Assembly (NCBI GenBank): GCA_963920765.1
Contig: OY987243.1
Location: forward strand, 20,951,419-21,015,418
Direction: 5' to 3'
DNA: 64,000 nucleotides
Source: Ulota crispa
Taxonomy: Eukaryota > Streptophyta > Bryopsida > Orthotrichales > Orthotrichaceae
A program made the position numbers and the translations under genes. A model generated the notes under the pieces. The model saw only the letters and a program-made list of their open reading frames with translations. It was not told the origin of the DNA and ran no database searches. The first letter of the stretch is position 1; each line of letters opens with the position of its first letter. Shown here in pieces: positions 11,800 to 22,582 of the stretch.

Positions 11800-12228
11800 G
11801 GGTATCCCCAATCTAGCCAGGACTTAAGCTTGGAAAACTGTGTTAGACTGTGCCTAATGCCAGTGGAGTTGCAGAGTAGAGGCATTTTTCAGTCTAGTAG
11901 CCCCTAATGCACATGGGTTTTTGACCCACTATAAACACAATTGTTTATTGTTCATGCCTTTTTTAAGTGCTTATATGAGGAGATTTGTGACAGAAATATA
12001 TGAAATTGCGTGAAATTGCATCAGAGCTAGAGAATTAGACACTTTGGAGTGGTATGCAAGACTATCCAAATAGTGAAAATTTGCAAGGGAGGGGCTCTTG
12101 TGTGGGGAGCCTTGAAAAATGCAGTTGCAATTACCTATTGCATTGAAGCCCATACTTTTGCTCAAGTCTAAATTATCCCTTGGTACAGGCATTTTCCGTG
12201 CCTCCTTACGACTGGATTGAGGATGCTC
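11800..12228. mobile_element. Tourist-like MITE, 429 bp
   Basis: The left end GGGTATCCCCAATC and right end GATTGAGGATGCTC are inverted repeats, with TTA duplicated on both sides (11797-11799 and 12229-12231). The TWA duplication and GAGCATCC-type end fit PIF/Harbinger Tourist elements. Non-coding. Confidence 0.75.
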
Positions 12229-12488
12229 TTATATGACCCCGGTGTTTATCCATGTTGGTGAATTAATCATATTTTGCTGTGGCCGGCACTCTTACCGAGT
12301 CTTGGTGGTCTATGCTCATGCCCCATTCCCATCAGCACGTTGGACAAACGGTTTTGTCAACCATCCAGCACGTCTGCCATCTTTGCATTCTCATTGCCCT
12401 GTTAAAAAACACTTAATAGATGGACACTTTTCAAGGTCCAGATTATTTTGAAGCCAAACTTAGATTCCATGTTGGTTTTAAGTTTTAA
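12229..12488. other. Short intergenic spacer
   Basis: Nothing is recognised between the Tourist element and the TTAA-family element; a short ORF at 12233-12451 has no visible similarity. Confidence 0.4.
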
Positions 12489-13134
12489 CCCCTAAATGCC
12501 TAAGGCACCACATTATGATGTTGAAATTACTTTGAGCTTCTATAAAACCTAGCTAAGTTGCTATTCTTAGTAGATTTCATTTTTTAACTATTCTTTTTGA
12601 AGTCTAATTTTAGCATCAAAAAATCAATTTTGTAAGTGATTGATTATGGTCTTTCTATTCAAGAATTTGTGCAAGGGTGTCCATTGCAATCTTGACTTTT
12701 TTAGTGGTGAGAGCTCTTGAAAATGAACCTCAAAAACACTAAACCTTGGAGAAAAAATTACATTAGAAATTCAATTAAAGAAATTGTAAAGGAGATGTTG
12801 AAATCCCGTAAATTGATTGGAGTTATGTATGTTATGTCCTTCAAGCCCATATTTTTCATGTGACCATTTTTTAAGATTTGACATGTGAAAAGAGGATTGA
12901 AAAGCTTCAAGTCATTTTCAAAATTTTAACACCCTCTTGATCAAACATTATAATCTTTCAATCCATAAATGATACTATTGTGTTTCCTTTTCCTATGAGA
13001 TCTCTAACATATGCATTTTGATTTTATACGGTTACAATTTATAAAAAATTAATACAACTTATCAAGATTTTGGCTTTTTGTGCAACTTAGAACAAATTTC
13101 TAGAAACTCAAAAAGTGCCTTGGGCATTTCAAGG
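12489..13134. mobile_element. TTAA-family element, 646 bp
   Basis: It is flanked by TTAA at 12485-12488 and 13135-13138. The ends are CCCCTAAATGCCTAAGGCACC-like on the left and GTGCCTTGGGCATTTCAAGG on the right, which are inverted repeats. Interior similarity to 3822-4247 places both in one subfamily. The foldback at 13139 begins directly after the right TTAA. Confidence 0.75.
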
Positions 13135-13138
13135 TTAA

Positions 13139-13646
13139 GGAATCCACCTCCCATCCCCTTTTTAATTTTTGCATGCAATTAACTAAGGGAATTGATATGT
13201 GCACACCCAGGGTTGATAAATGCACACTGGGAGGAGGGGTAAATTTTAGATATTTACCATCAAAAAGTTGAAATTGAAAAATTCAAATTCATATTTGCAT
13301 TTAGAGACTTTGATTTAGACCAAAACCACAAGGGATGTTACAATTGAATAGTGTCTAGTGGGAAAACTTAGTTTTTTTACAAATAAAGTCAAAAATATCA
13401 ATTTGCCCCCTAGCTAAGCTTTTCCACTGGGCATTGGTCAATTATAACCCCTTTGAGGTTCTAGACTAAATCAAGGTCTCTAAATCCAAATCTAAATTCA
13501 AACTTTCCAAATTCAACTTTTAAGATGGTAAATATCTAAATTTACCCCCCCTTAGTGTGAATATACCAAATCCCAAGTGTGCACATAACAATTCCCTTAA
13601 TTAACCAGATGCAAAAATTTTAAAAAGTGGATGGGAAGTAGATTCC
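13139..13646. mobile_element. Short foldback element, relative of 341-1491
   Basis: This is an inverted repeat of about 508 bp centred near 13391. It starts GGAATCCACCTCCCATCC and ends with the diverged complement GGATGGGAAGTAGATTCC. Its central part (TAAGGGAATTGATATGTGCAC at one side) matches the inner part of the large foldback at 341-1491. The arms are more diverged than in that copy, so this one is older. No convincing target duplication. Confidence 0.75.
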
Positions 13647-14596
13647 ATAAAAGCAGTGTGGATGGTGCTTTCATGGAATCCATTCTAAGCTCCCTCATTG
13701 ATTGCTTAAAGTGGAGGAATGCGTCAGTTTGTGCAAACTTGTTTCCTTGACGCACCCCCAAAACATTCAGCTGACTTGTTTGTGGACCAGATAGGTGGAC
13801 CCACGTTCAGCAAAAAGACAAAATGTCTCTCACCAAAGTGTGTCCACCAATCTGGTGGGAATGGTCCTTCAAGACGGTGGTGCAAAAAAATTGCACAGCT
13901 AGTCAAACGCGTGGATGTCCAAGATAGTGGCTCGCTCCTTGGTTCCTTGGCTTGTCGCCCATTTGCAGTTGTCGGTTGTGGATTTGTGGTGCCTCTCGTC
14001 GCCCTCATTTACTTTGCCGTCATAATCGAAGTCGCCAAAGCCTCAAGGCCCTCAACAAAAGCACCGGTCTGGATCGACCTTGAGATTAGGACCACGACTT
14101 GGACTCACACATCGCACGCCATGCCAGCCTTGCACTTAAACTTTTGACTTGAGAGACTTGAGCAGCAGCAGCAGCCGGGCAGGCTGACTTTCCGGTGGTG
14201 GTCGCCACAGCCAGGTCGCCTAACATTTCTCAACTCCATCCATCGTTGGCTTTTACTGCAGCATGCTGTTGTTATTAGCTCGGGCGACGCTCCGTGGCAA
14301 GCATAGAGCAAGACTCGCAGCAGCTGAGCCTTTGCGCTCAAACCATTTTGTTTGATGTCGGTACAGCTGTTGCTTGCGTCGCAGGCATTGGCTTTCTCAA
14401 ATTTGTATTGGTGAAAAGAAACTACAGCAAAAGAAACCTAGAATGAATGATTGGATCCTTTGGGGTTCAAAATGTTGGTAGGGAAAAAGCACAAGTTACA
14501 GTAACTCCCTCAATTCTAGGTGGATCTTCTTTCATAGGAATGCGGAAGCTAGCTGCCTTAGGTTTGTTGGCATTTCCAATCCATGCCATTGCCATG
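13647..14596. other. Upstream region of the ATL gene
   Basis: This stretch has higher GC than its surroundings and lies 5' of the ATL-type RING gene. A 142-codon ATG frame at 13719-14147 has no recognisable domain and is not called as a gene. A small stem (TTCCATAAAAGCA with its complement) spans about 13643-13681. Probably promoter and distal regulatory DNA, which is inference. Confidence 0.35.
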
Positions 14597-14604
14597 TATA
14601 TATC
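14597..14604 (+). promoter_or_regulatory. Candidate TATA box of the ATL gene
   Basis: TATATATC lies about 105 bp before the ATG at 14702 and about 198 bp before the ATG at 14795. It is the best TATA-like match upstream. A 10-codon upstream ORF starts at 14664. Confidence 0.4.
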
Positions 14605-14794
14605 TAGGTCTACTATAGTCTTATTTAATATCTGCGTCCCAAATTCTGCTATTCTGGTTTGGTGATGGATTGGACTGTGAGTTGTAGAGACTGAGCTCAA
14701 CATGGAGATCTAGGAACAAGAAACCGAGTGCTTGTGTAGTTCTGATCGAGATAGCAAAGGCTTGGCTTTTGGGTGGGGTGATGGGAGATCAGGG

Positions 14795-15367
14795 ATGTCG
14801 TCATTGCCAGGCGGATGTGGCTCATCAGGGATGGCGGGATGTCCGCCGTTGCCAAAGCCCCCCTTTAACAGCGTTGACTTGCCTTTGTCGACGTACATGG
14901 TAAACAGCAAGATCATGGTGGTGGCGGTGGCGGTGCTGTTTGCAGTGGTGGTATTCATCCTCTCTCTTCATGTCTATGCAAAGTGGTTTTGGCGCAACCA
15001 GGGCGCACTAGGCTCAACGGATAGCACGCTGCAGATGCTCTCTTGGCAACAATGCCGTCGCGTGGCAAATCCCAACCTAAGCAATAACACCAACCCCTTG
15101 GTGGTGGCGCAAAGCGTGGGCTGGGAGAAGTCCGTGATCGTGCTGCCCACATTCGAGTTTGATGCCAAAACGGGTGCGCTAGAGTGCGCGATATGCCTGG
15201 AAGAGTTCGAGCAGGGCAAGAAGGGCCACACGTTGCCAAAATGCGGTCACCACTTCCACGTCAAGTGCGTCAACATGTGGCTCCACTCCCATTTGACATG
15301 CCCGCTCTGTCGCTCCAGCGTCCACAACGACGAGCCCAAAGGCACCGAGCCCGCACTTGAGCACTAG
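14795..15367 (+). CDS. ATL-type RING-H2 E3 ubiquitin ligase, truncated
   Basis: The predicted 190-residue product has a Gly/Pro-rich N-terminus, one membrane helix (about residues 40-59), a basic aromatic stretch just after it, a degenerate GLD-like segment (about residues 115-123, with VLPTFEFD) and a RING-H2 domain at about residues 131-172. The RING spacing C-x2-C-x15-C-x-H-x2-H-x2-C-x10-C-x2-C is intact and matches the ATL consensus, including Trp before the sixth ligand. ATL proteins are membrane-anchored ubiquitin ligases, often stress- or defence-responsive, and usually intronless as here. ATG 14795 is the first in-frame ATG after the last upstream stop. An ATG in good context at 14702 is in the same frame but is cut by TAG at 14711. 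The frame ends at TAG 15365, while family-like coding continues beyond it (next entry). The truncated protein would keep membrane anchor and RING. Confidence 0.85.
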   Translation: MSSLPGGCGSSGMAGCPPLPKPPFNSVDLPLSTYMVNSKIMVVAVAVLFAVVVFILSLHVYAKWFWRNQGALGSTDSTLQMLSWQQCRRVANPNLSNNTNPLVVAQSVGWEKSVIVLPTFEFDAKTGALECAICLEEFEQGKKGHTLPKCGHHFHVKCVNMWLHSHLTCPLCRSSVHNDEPKGTEPALEH

Positions 15368-15925
15368 CAGCACCTTGACAACAAGCCCGTCAGTGGCGAC
15401 GTGCATGCGCCATTCATGGCCACAATGCGCGCATCCTGCAAGCGTCAGCGCAGCCGCAACGCGGTGTCCCAATTGCCGAGCACAAGCGTCACCATCCTCA
15501 CTAGCAACGCCCCATGTGGAAATCCTCCCACCAATTTTGAGCCACGCCAAGCAAATCAAGACACCACAGCACCACCAATCCTTGTGGATCTGAAGGGGCT
15601 TGCGCTGCAGTACGAGGCCCCCGCCGAGATCCCGTCCAACGTGCTCTTTTGGAGCAACCAGATGCCTGGAGCGCAACCCATCGCATCGCAACCCATTTGC
15701 GCTCCATTTCAAGTGGCGATCAACATCCCTAATGGATCTTCAACCTCTGGTATTGCCATGTCGCCCATGGCCCGTGCTTCTGCAAGCTTTTGAAGGCTGC
15801 TGAGCCGCGGCAAGAGTGTGGTGTCGCCGCAAGGCGATGGATCCAATGAGGGCGGCCCTTCTTCAGATTCCCCTCCCCATCCCCACCAAATGCCACCACC
15901 AGCACCACCAAATTATGCCCCGTGA
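15368..15925 (+). pseudogene. Severed C-terminal tail of the ATL gene
   Basis: The reading frame of the RING gene continues without shift after TAG 15365-15367 for 141 codons to TGA 15791-15793, then for 43 more codons to TGA 15923-15925. The first block contains IPSNVLFWSNQ, resembling the NVLFWG motif in many ATL tails. The second stop sits in a context reading ASF-stop-RLLSRGK, where ATL proteins commonly have a basic SFKRLLSR-like end. Both stops are one C-to-T change away from CAG and CGA. The tail is therefore very likely former coding sequence, lost by nonsense mutation or disrupted by sequence error. Codon composition stays GC-rich as in the upstream part. Confidence 0.7.
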
Positions 15926-16410
15926 GAATTTTGAACTGTCCTTGTCAGCGATACCTCTCGCTTGATCGTCGATCACACCAACAAGCGCAATGCTCGCCCA
16001 TGGAAAACCCTAATTTTGCATCGGTAATGGCAAAGTGCGTTTGAATTCTAAGCAGTTGAGTGATATCCAAGTGGCCAAATTAGGGTTCATGTGATGAGGA
16101 TGATTGAGGTGATGTGCCTGAGTATTTTTTTAGTGTGTAGAATAACCTCAGATGCACAATTGCTCATCAGCAAATTTACAAACCTATCGCATAGGATGTA
16201 TGTAACATAGTGCCAACTCTGAGCACAACTGATCAGTGTCCCTAGGTTTGAGGGTTTAGAGCTTGAGTGGCTAGCATAGTTGTAAATAAACAAAATCCCA
16301 ACATTTGAATCTATCAAGGGTCCTCTCTTTTTTCTTGGTTTTCTCATTACCAACTTTAGAGTTTTTTTTTGGGCTTGGCAGTGACATCAATAGAAATTAT
16401 GTTTGCCTAA
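15926..16410. other. 3' flank of the ATL gene
   Basis: Presumed 3' UTR followed by AT-rich intergenic DNA. No poly(A) signal was assigned with confidence. Confidence 0.4.
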
Positions 16411-16785
16411 GGGCATCTCCTGCAGCACGCTTTGCAACACGCACCTGAATAAATGGGATTTCATGGGGAGAATGACACAAACCTTCACAACAAGGCTTGA
16501 AGTTCTCTTGCAACCTTGAAATCTTTAGGGCTTGCACCTGCGTTACAATGAATCTTAAATACATCTGGCTATGGAGTGGAATTGTGCGTGAATAGTGCAT
16601 AAACAGTGCTCGCCACAGACCGTGAAGGGGACATGTTGAAAGCTGAAATTTGACAGGTATGCAACTTAATGTGAAGGGCCCGCGACTTGCACAGGGATGT
16701 GTTGAGTGCTGTTGGGGATTGAAAACAAGGAAGTTGTTACGGGTAGGGGGCGCAGGGCTTAGGTGGTGTGCTGCAAGAGATGCTC
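16411..16785. mobile_element. Tourist-like MITE, 375 bp
   Basis: The ends GGGCATCTCCTGCAGCACGC and GTGCTGCAAGAGATGCTC are inverted repeats with TAA on both sides (16408-16410 and 16786-16788). The terminal sequence is the same as that of the 140-bp hairpin at 1754-1893, which may be an internally collapsed relative. Confidence 0.8.
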
Positions 16786-16788
16786 TAA

Positions 16789-17687
16789 CATGGTTAGAAC
16801 TAGTCACTTGTGATCAATTCCAGCCAAATTACTAGTTTGGTGGCATTGAGTGAGGCTTTGGAATCTCATTACACATTTTTTTCAATTTGTATTACTTATA
16901 TATGTTGATCACTCATGAACCCTCAAATGTCCCATGGAGAGGTAGATACTGTATGTTGTTGTGTTATTGACATTTATTATTAATAAGAAGTTAATTTGGG
17001 ATTTCAAATAACTCACTAGAATTACATTGATCTATATTTCAAATCTTTGTTGATCTCAAATGTATTAAATGCGTGGATCCATTCCAAATACAAGAATAAT
17101 ACCTTGTATTGTACTGGTCGCAAAAGATTTTTCAAATGTTTAAGGGTTGAGATGCAACTGTAAGCACACTTGGAGTATGAAAGAAGCATTTGAGTTTAGA
17201 TAGTACCAGAGGTGTTGATGTGCTTGTTTGAGAAACTACAGCAAGCAAAAGGGATGCAAAAACTATGGTCAGGAACCCAAGTAGTGTGCAGATTTGGGGA
17301 AGAGAGGACTATTCGATCATCATGCAAATTCACCAGGCTTTGGACTTTTGAGGTTCCATGTACCATTGTTGCATGCAAACAAATTGTATTGTATGCCTGG
17401 TACATTGTCATTGCTTGTGCAGCACCCTGGACTGGAGATGTCTTGTAGAAATCTGAAAGTGGTGGAAGATTAAATTTGTTTGTTTTTGGGAGATGATGAT
17501 GCGCGTACCAATAACTGGCCGGACGCACTCAGGCTTGCTCGTTGGTGGCATCTGCCAACACTCTCTGGCAATTAGTCTTTTGTTGTGGATTGGTATAAGA
17601 TGATGCATTCATGTCTCTTTTTTCAATAAAAGTGCTCATATACAGCATCTGGGAGTTCAATAAGTGCAGCCTCAATGCTGCGCCATG
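16789..17687. other. Intergenic, unassigned
   Basis: No gene or element end is recognised. Overlapping short frames on both strands at 17196-17608 show no similarity. Confidence 0.45.
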
Positions 17688-17689
17688 TA

Positions 17690-17885
17690 AGGTAGTGTGC
17701 TCTAATTTGGTTCACATGTTTTAATTGTGTTTGTTTTTAGGAATGTGTGGCATGTTCCTTGAAATATCTTTAATTTTATTGATAAGGTAGGTGGGTTTAG
17801 CAATTATAGATATTTGAAGGAACATGTCACACATTCCTAAAAACACACAATTGGAACATGTGAACCGAATTAGAGTGCACTACCT
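17690..17885. mobile_element. TA-family hairpin MITE, 196 bp
   Basis: Nearly the whole element is one inverted repeat with ends AGGTAGTGTGCTCTAATT and AATTAGAGTGCACTACCT, flanked by TA (17688-17689 and 17886-17887). The AGGTAG terminus and TA target site link it to the other TA-family copies. Confidence 0.75.
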
Positions 17886-17887
17886 TA

Positions 17888-18339
17888 GAACATGTAAGAT
17901 GGAGGTGATAAGAAAAAAAGTATTTAACGGGAATAGTAAGCAACACATCTAGTTGGAGTGTGCACCAAATGGAGTTTTGAAACAATATTTTGCAACTAGT
18001 TAGTGCATGCCAAGTGAAGCAAAAAGGTGTAGTCAACAACATCATGATGACAACAAGGCCTATTTGAGAAAACTAAGAGAAGAATTAGGAGTCTCTCCTA
18101 GAACTTTCTAAAGTGCCCTCACCCTTGTGTCAAATTTCATGTCAATTCTCAATGGCCAGCTTGCTCTATTAAGCCCCCTTGTGTCAAGGGTCAAGTCATA
18201 CACCCCATGTGTGAGGGATCAAGTTAGACACCTTGTGTTAGGAATCAAGTCAAACCCAATGCCTAGTAACTTACTCACAAGCAAATCTTAGCCCCCTTCT
18301 ATCAGGGATAAAGTTAGACCCCATGCCTCAAGTGGATAA
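17888..18339. other. Intergenic with short degenerate repeats
   Basis: No gene is seen. About 18110-18330 contains several loose repeats of a CCCCTTGTGTCA-like phrase (also seen as CACCTTGTGTTA), a degenerate tandem array. Confidence 0.4.
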
Positions 18340-18585
18340 CATTATTCTGTGAGCGTAAGTAGTGACCTATGAGTTGTGAGCCAAGATTTTTGTGAGTCGA
18401 AATCGATTTTGAGCTCAAAATCAATGGAAAAACTAAACTAATGACCAGTTTTTCAAGAGATGAAAGTTTAAAATGCACAATTATAAGGGCCCATGTACAT
18501 GGTTATAGGTGAAATTTTGTAACTTGACAAAAATTCTAGACTCATGGATCAAGGCCCATAGATCCCCACTCACAATAGTATTCCT
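18340..18585. repeat. Dispersed repeat pair member (GTGAGC-rich)
   Basis: This is the second copy of the repeat described at 11338-11583, in the same orientation. Confidence 0.5.
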
Positions 18586-18693
18586 CCTAGCTTCCACATC
18601 TTGATGCGTAGCCCTTAAGTAATTTCCTCCACATCAAAAATAAAGTTCTCCTTCATGGTATTCAAGTCTTCTTTCCATATCAAATGTATGTTG

Positions 18694-19615
18694 TTATGAC
18701 AATTGTCGTTTAAATATTTGAATTGCAAAAAACATCAGAATTGTAGTTATTGTTGTGATTATTGTAGTTACAAACTTGCAATATAACTTAGCCTTGCACA
18801 TCTTAGTGTGGCAATAGAATCGCAAACACAGAGATTGCAAGCTTGAGCAAGCTTTCTTAGCATTTTTGATTGCTCCAACATTGGCATCTTGCATGTTAGG
18901 CCCAAAAAATTTGAATGTCAATCAAATTCTCCAAGTTCTTTTCTACAAAAGGAACAGTTGTGCTATCTAAGTGCATTTTGTAAAGCAAGATAGGATATTG
19001 CTCCACAACCCGCCTTGTTGGTTTTGTACTATTTCCATGTATTTTAACATTATGTAAGATCTTGTTGCCCTTCTTGTGCATCAAATTGACCAACTTCTCA
19101 AATTTTATGTGACGCTTGAGAGGGTTTGCAAAGAATGTATGCATGGCCTAAAGGAGATAACACCATATTAGGAAAATTGGAAAAAGGGTATAATTTGGGA
19201 CTTTCAAACTATAGCTTTCAAAGGTTTGAGGTGATCTCCTCAATCCAAGCTCTAGCTCTTTTTTTTGCACACGTGTCCTCACCTGAGAGGAGGGATTTGC
19301 AAGGGGAAAAATCTTAGTGGCTCAGATTGAATCTGATACCTTTGAATCTAGCTTTTTGGGTTTGGAGGGGAAAATAAAGTGGGACACCTTTTTTTCCCAA
19401 TTTACCTAATATGGTGTTAGATCCTCAAAGCTTGAAACCGTTGGAAGTGCAAAGAGCGTTTGCCTCAAAAATGCACCAAAACAAATAAGCTTGTGCGCAA
19501 TATCCTTCCTTGCCAACCGTGCTTGGCTCATCAAAGCCAATGTGATCACAATTGTCATGTTATTGGCACTACTACCATTAGTGACTTGTTGTAAGGACAA
19601 CAAATGGATACACAA
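18694..19615 (-). pseudogene. Decayed hAT-like transposase fragment
   Basis: Read on the minus strand the remnant contains segments typical of a plant hAT-like family often labelled ZNF862/DUF4371-like: LPTVSSFEDL, then HTFFANPLKRH, KLVNLMHKKG, KILHNVK, and LYKMHLDSTTVPFVEKNLE, followed by a frame-shifted block ending CKAKLYCKF. The order and spacing match the central RNase-H-fold part of those transposases. Stops and at least one frameshift (near 18915) kill it, and a 260-bp MITE sits at 19159-19418. N- and C-terminal ends were not recovered, so only a fragment is present. Similarity is judged from memory of the family. Confidence 0.55.
19159..19418. mobile_element. 4-bp-TSD MITE inserted in transposase remnant
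   Basis: The ends AACACCATATTAGG and CCTAATATGGTGTT are inverted repeats and AGAT is duplicated on both sides (19155-19158, 19419-19422). Deleting the element plus one AGAT joins the transposase frame so that SSFEDL continues directly into L-stop-AMHTFFA, showing both the exact boundaries and the 4-bp duplication. It belongs to the family with copies at 48251, 49218, 50198, 50513, 50822, 51442 and 58215. Confidence 0.85.
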
Positions 19616-20358
19616 ACTATTTCTATACCACGTAAATGTGAATGCTCAACTAGCTCTAATTGTCAATACTAGTAACTTTGTTGTTGATGAAGATTTTTGG
19701 GAAGAAAACCCACAAAATATTAGGATGCCAATTAATTTCTACTCCTTTTTATTTACATACCAATTTTTCTTTCTCCAAATCGTCATTTATTCCAAGTTTG
19801 TTTGGACAAAAGTTAGCCAACTACTATCACATAATCACACAGAACATCATTTCTCACTGGTCATTGGCATTGCTAGCCAACACGCCAAGTTTGCAAACAA
19901 GGTGGATTTTGATAATGTGAAAATGAAGAACCTTGTGCTAGGGGTTATGGCTGGAGTAGAGTAGAATATCATTAAAAGGTGTGTTCTAAAATATTCCAGA
20001 GTATTGTAGTAGCAAGCCTGTACTTGTGAGCTGCTTTATCTCATGGGTCTTGTCCTTACATGACTCAAGAGTATTTCATAATATGATTTACATCCCAAGC
20101 CTCTTTCAAAACTAAGAATGTGATTTGATCAATAACTTAAAGTTGAGACTTTGCAACTCACACTAGGTCCCAAGCTCCATGTGCAAGTTCACTAAAGAAA
20201 TGCTTGGATGGCAGCACTTTTTAAACATCTTAGTTTCAAGAAATTGGGACTTCCTTCAAGAGTTGGGTAGAATTTTTGAAGACCCAACTTTTGAGCCAAA
20301 GTTCTATTAGTTTTTTTGCATGAAGTACACAATCCTTTGTCTAATATCCCTTTTGCCT
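19616..20358. other. Intergenic between transposase remnant and LTR element
   Basis: A 157-codon plus-strand frame at 19491-19964 overlaps the transposase remnant and has no family similarity. Nothing else is recognised up to the LTR. Confidence 0.4.
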
Positions 20359-20528
20359 TGTAGGAAACTAACTCCAGCAAGTAATCTTCAGGCTGAAGTG
20401 TGTGATCTGAGATAAACTGCAACGGCCACATGCGGCTATATATAGCTAGTCATGATGACCTATTGGATGGATGAAGTCTGTCTAATGAGGATGAAACCCT
20501 AACATGGGGTGTGTTGTATGTTCCAACA
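20359..20528 (-). repeat. 3' LTR of the copia element
   Basis: 170 bp beginning TG and ending CA on the plus strand, matching 25642-25811. It carries a CTATATATAG TATA-like motif at its middle. On the element's strand this is the downstream LTR. Confidence 0.9.
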
Positions 20529-20541
20529 CCCCCCCCCTCAA
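20529..20541 (-). other. Polypurine tract of the copia element
   Basis: Directly inside the 3' LTR the minus strand reads a run of nine G residues preceded by TTGA, the expected position and composition of the plus-strand primer tract. Confidence 0.8.
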
Positions 20542-21165
20542 GTGCATCTTGCGGAAGTTTCATTGTCCTTGTGCTTTGTGAGACTTGCTTTTTGGAGATG
20601 GCACAAGATGGCAATGCATGAAATTTTGTGCAATGGCTGGCAGGTGTGTTGTGGGCGCGATTGGTGGATGTTGCACTGACGGTGTTCTTCTCCTGCTTGG
20701 CGCAATTGTCTGATTTTGTTGCTGGCTAGGCTGATCAAAGGGATTGCAAGGCTGGGACGCCAAGCGTGGAAGATAATGTGTGCAGTTTTTGCGAGGCGGG
20801 AGCAGCAGGGTTTGGCGGATGTGCTTCGACGGGCTTGCCAGAGGTTACTTGGAGGGAATATCAATACAGACCTAGGGCTAGGTCTGATGTTAGACAATCT
20901 CGTGGAAAGGTTTATGCTATAAGGAAGGGAAGAATACCAGGGCTCTATTTTTTGTGGGAGGAATGCCGTGTACAAGTGTGGGGGTTTTGAGGTGCTGTCT
21001 ACATAAGTTTTTCTACATTGCTAGAGGCTGAGGATTACTTGTTTGCAAGTTTAGTGTAGTTGTAGTTTAGTCTGGCTGTAGCTAATTGTGGTTTGGGGTT
21101 TGTAGTTTAGTGAGGCTAGTTATGCCTGATGCAATTCAATGTTGTTTGAACTTGAGTTTGCCTAT
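20542..21165 (-). other. 3' non-coding part of the copia element
   Basis: The sequence between RNase H and the polypurine tract contains a 145-codon minus-strand frame (20538-20975) without visible similarity. It may be the 3' untranslated region; an extra gene such as an envelope-like frame is not supported. Confidence 0.4.
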
Positions 21166-21501
21166 CTATTTTGTGAGGGCATCAGCCGGCTGATCGCTGG
21201 TTCTAATATATTGTAATTTGATTTCTCCATCTAATACCCTCTCTCTCACAAAATGGTAGTGTATCTCTATATGCTTGGATCTGGCATGAAAGACTAGATT
21301 GAATGACACTTTCATTGCCGCTTGGTTATCACAGTAGATGGTGATTGGGGAAGATTTAGGATTTGAGGTGTGGGTGGATTTGCAGGTGGTGGTTTGTGGA
21401 TTTCTCAGTGGTTGTAACTCCATTAAAAGACAGTGCAACCACATCGCCTCTTGGGTGTTGTTGCTAAGCAACCTATACTCAGACTCTGTGGAGGATCTCA
21501 A
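21166..21501 (-). pseudogene. Copia RNase H fragment
   Basis: Contains STESEYRLLSNNTQEAMWL, IYCDNQAAMK and ARSKHIEIHYHFVRE, the typical copia RNase H blocks including the Glu and Asp positions, ending at QPADALTK. It is out of frame with the reverse transcriptase fragment upstream. Confidence 0.85.
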
Positions 21502-21749
21502 AACTATTGGCTGTTTTTTTGACTGCCAGCTAATGGGTCCACCAGCAAGCGTGAATAGGTGAGCACTAGTTGATTTCCTTGTCTCTGTACAGGAACTCTA
21601 ATCGGCATCTAAGAAACCTGTGATGTTTGTTCTTCCTCCAACTCTATAGTGTATGCCGTAGTCAAGCGTGCCTTGGAGATATCGTAAGATGTGCTTGACT
21701 ACCTCCAAATGTGACGTTTGTGGGTTGGTCATGAAGGCGCTTACTCTAC

Positions 21750-22582
21750 TTACTCATATGCGATGTCGGGTCTGGTAACTGTTAGGAAAATGAGCTTTCC
21801 TACTAGCCGGCAGTACTCAGTAACGTCTACATATGGGAAGTTCATGTTTGTCTCTAATACTTGACCCTTGGGTAATGGTAAGGTGGCTAATTTGTAAGAT
21901 TCCATGCCAGATTGGTGGAGGATGGATTTTGTGTATTCCTTCTGGTGGAGAAAGGTTCCTGTAGGTGAGGATACAAAGGAGATGCCAAGGTATCTTTTGA
22001 CCTCTCCAAAGTCGGTCATCTCAAACCGAGTATGTAGAAAGGTCTTCAGCCAGTGAACTAGGTTTGAGGAACTACTTGTAATAAATAGATCATCCACATA
22101 GAGTATGAGTATCAGTGTGTCTTGATCTTTGTGCATAAAGTATAGGTTCTCATCTGATGTATTCCAAGTGAGGTCCAAGTGTACTAAGGCTGTATCTATC
22201 CTTTCATACCAAGCCCTAGGGCTCTATTTGAGCCCGTATAAGGATTTATTCAGCCGACACACCTTGTTTTCTTGACCTATCACTTCAAAACTTTTTGGCT
22301 GTGCATGTAAACTTCCTTCTTTAGGAAGCTATTGAGGAAGGCGGTCTTGACGTCCATGTGATGGATTGGCCGGCAATTTGCTGAGGCAATAGCAATGGTG
22401 GTTTGAATGGTTGTCCATTTGATGACCGAGGCAAACGTTTCAGTGAAATGTATGCCTTGCTTTTGCTCAAACCCTTGTGCAACCAGACGTGCCTTTTTCC
22501 AATCAGGTTTGCCATTGCTACCTAGTTTTAACTTATACACCCATTTGCATGTTATGGCTTGCTTTTTAGGCAAGGAGGTCAA
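21750..22582 (-). pseudogene. Copia reverse transcriptase, frameshifted
   Basis: The N-terminal block at 22280-22582 has WVYKLKLGSNGKPDWKKARLVAQGF-like sequence and HMDVKTAFLN, which carries the first catalytic Asp. The second block at 21750-22178 has LYVDD at about 22089-22103, the intact polymerase motif, then EMTDFGEVKRYLGI and TRPDIAYE. The blocks are in different frames with stops between them. Confidence 0.9.

Noticed and set aside
13184..13599. A 416-bp element with TAAGGGAATTG ends and an ATTAAC target duplication
   Set aside because: The inverted repeat continues beyond ATTAAC to 13139 and 13646, and the flanks match the large foldback, so the apparent duplication lies inside the hairpin.
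13719..14147. 142-codon ATG frame upstream of the ATL gene
   Set aside because: No domain or family-like motif, an overlapping opposite frame of similar quality, and a position in a probable promoter region.
14732..15367. ATL frame starting at 14732
   Set aside because: The codon there is TTG; plants need ATG, so the start was moved to 14795.
19491..19964. 157-codon plus-strand frame
   Set aside because: It lies partly antisense to the transposase remnant and shows no family similarity; the minus strand carries the recognisable motifs.
20538..20975. 145-codon minus-strand frame near the 3' LTR as an extra retrotransposon gene
   Set aside because: No envelope-like or other recognisable features, and competing frames on the other strand.
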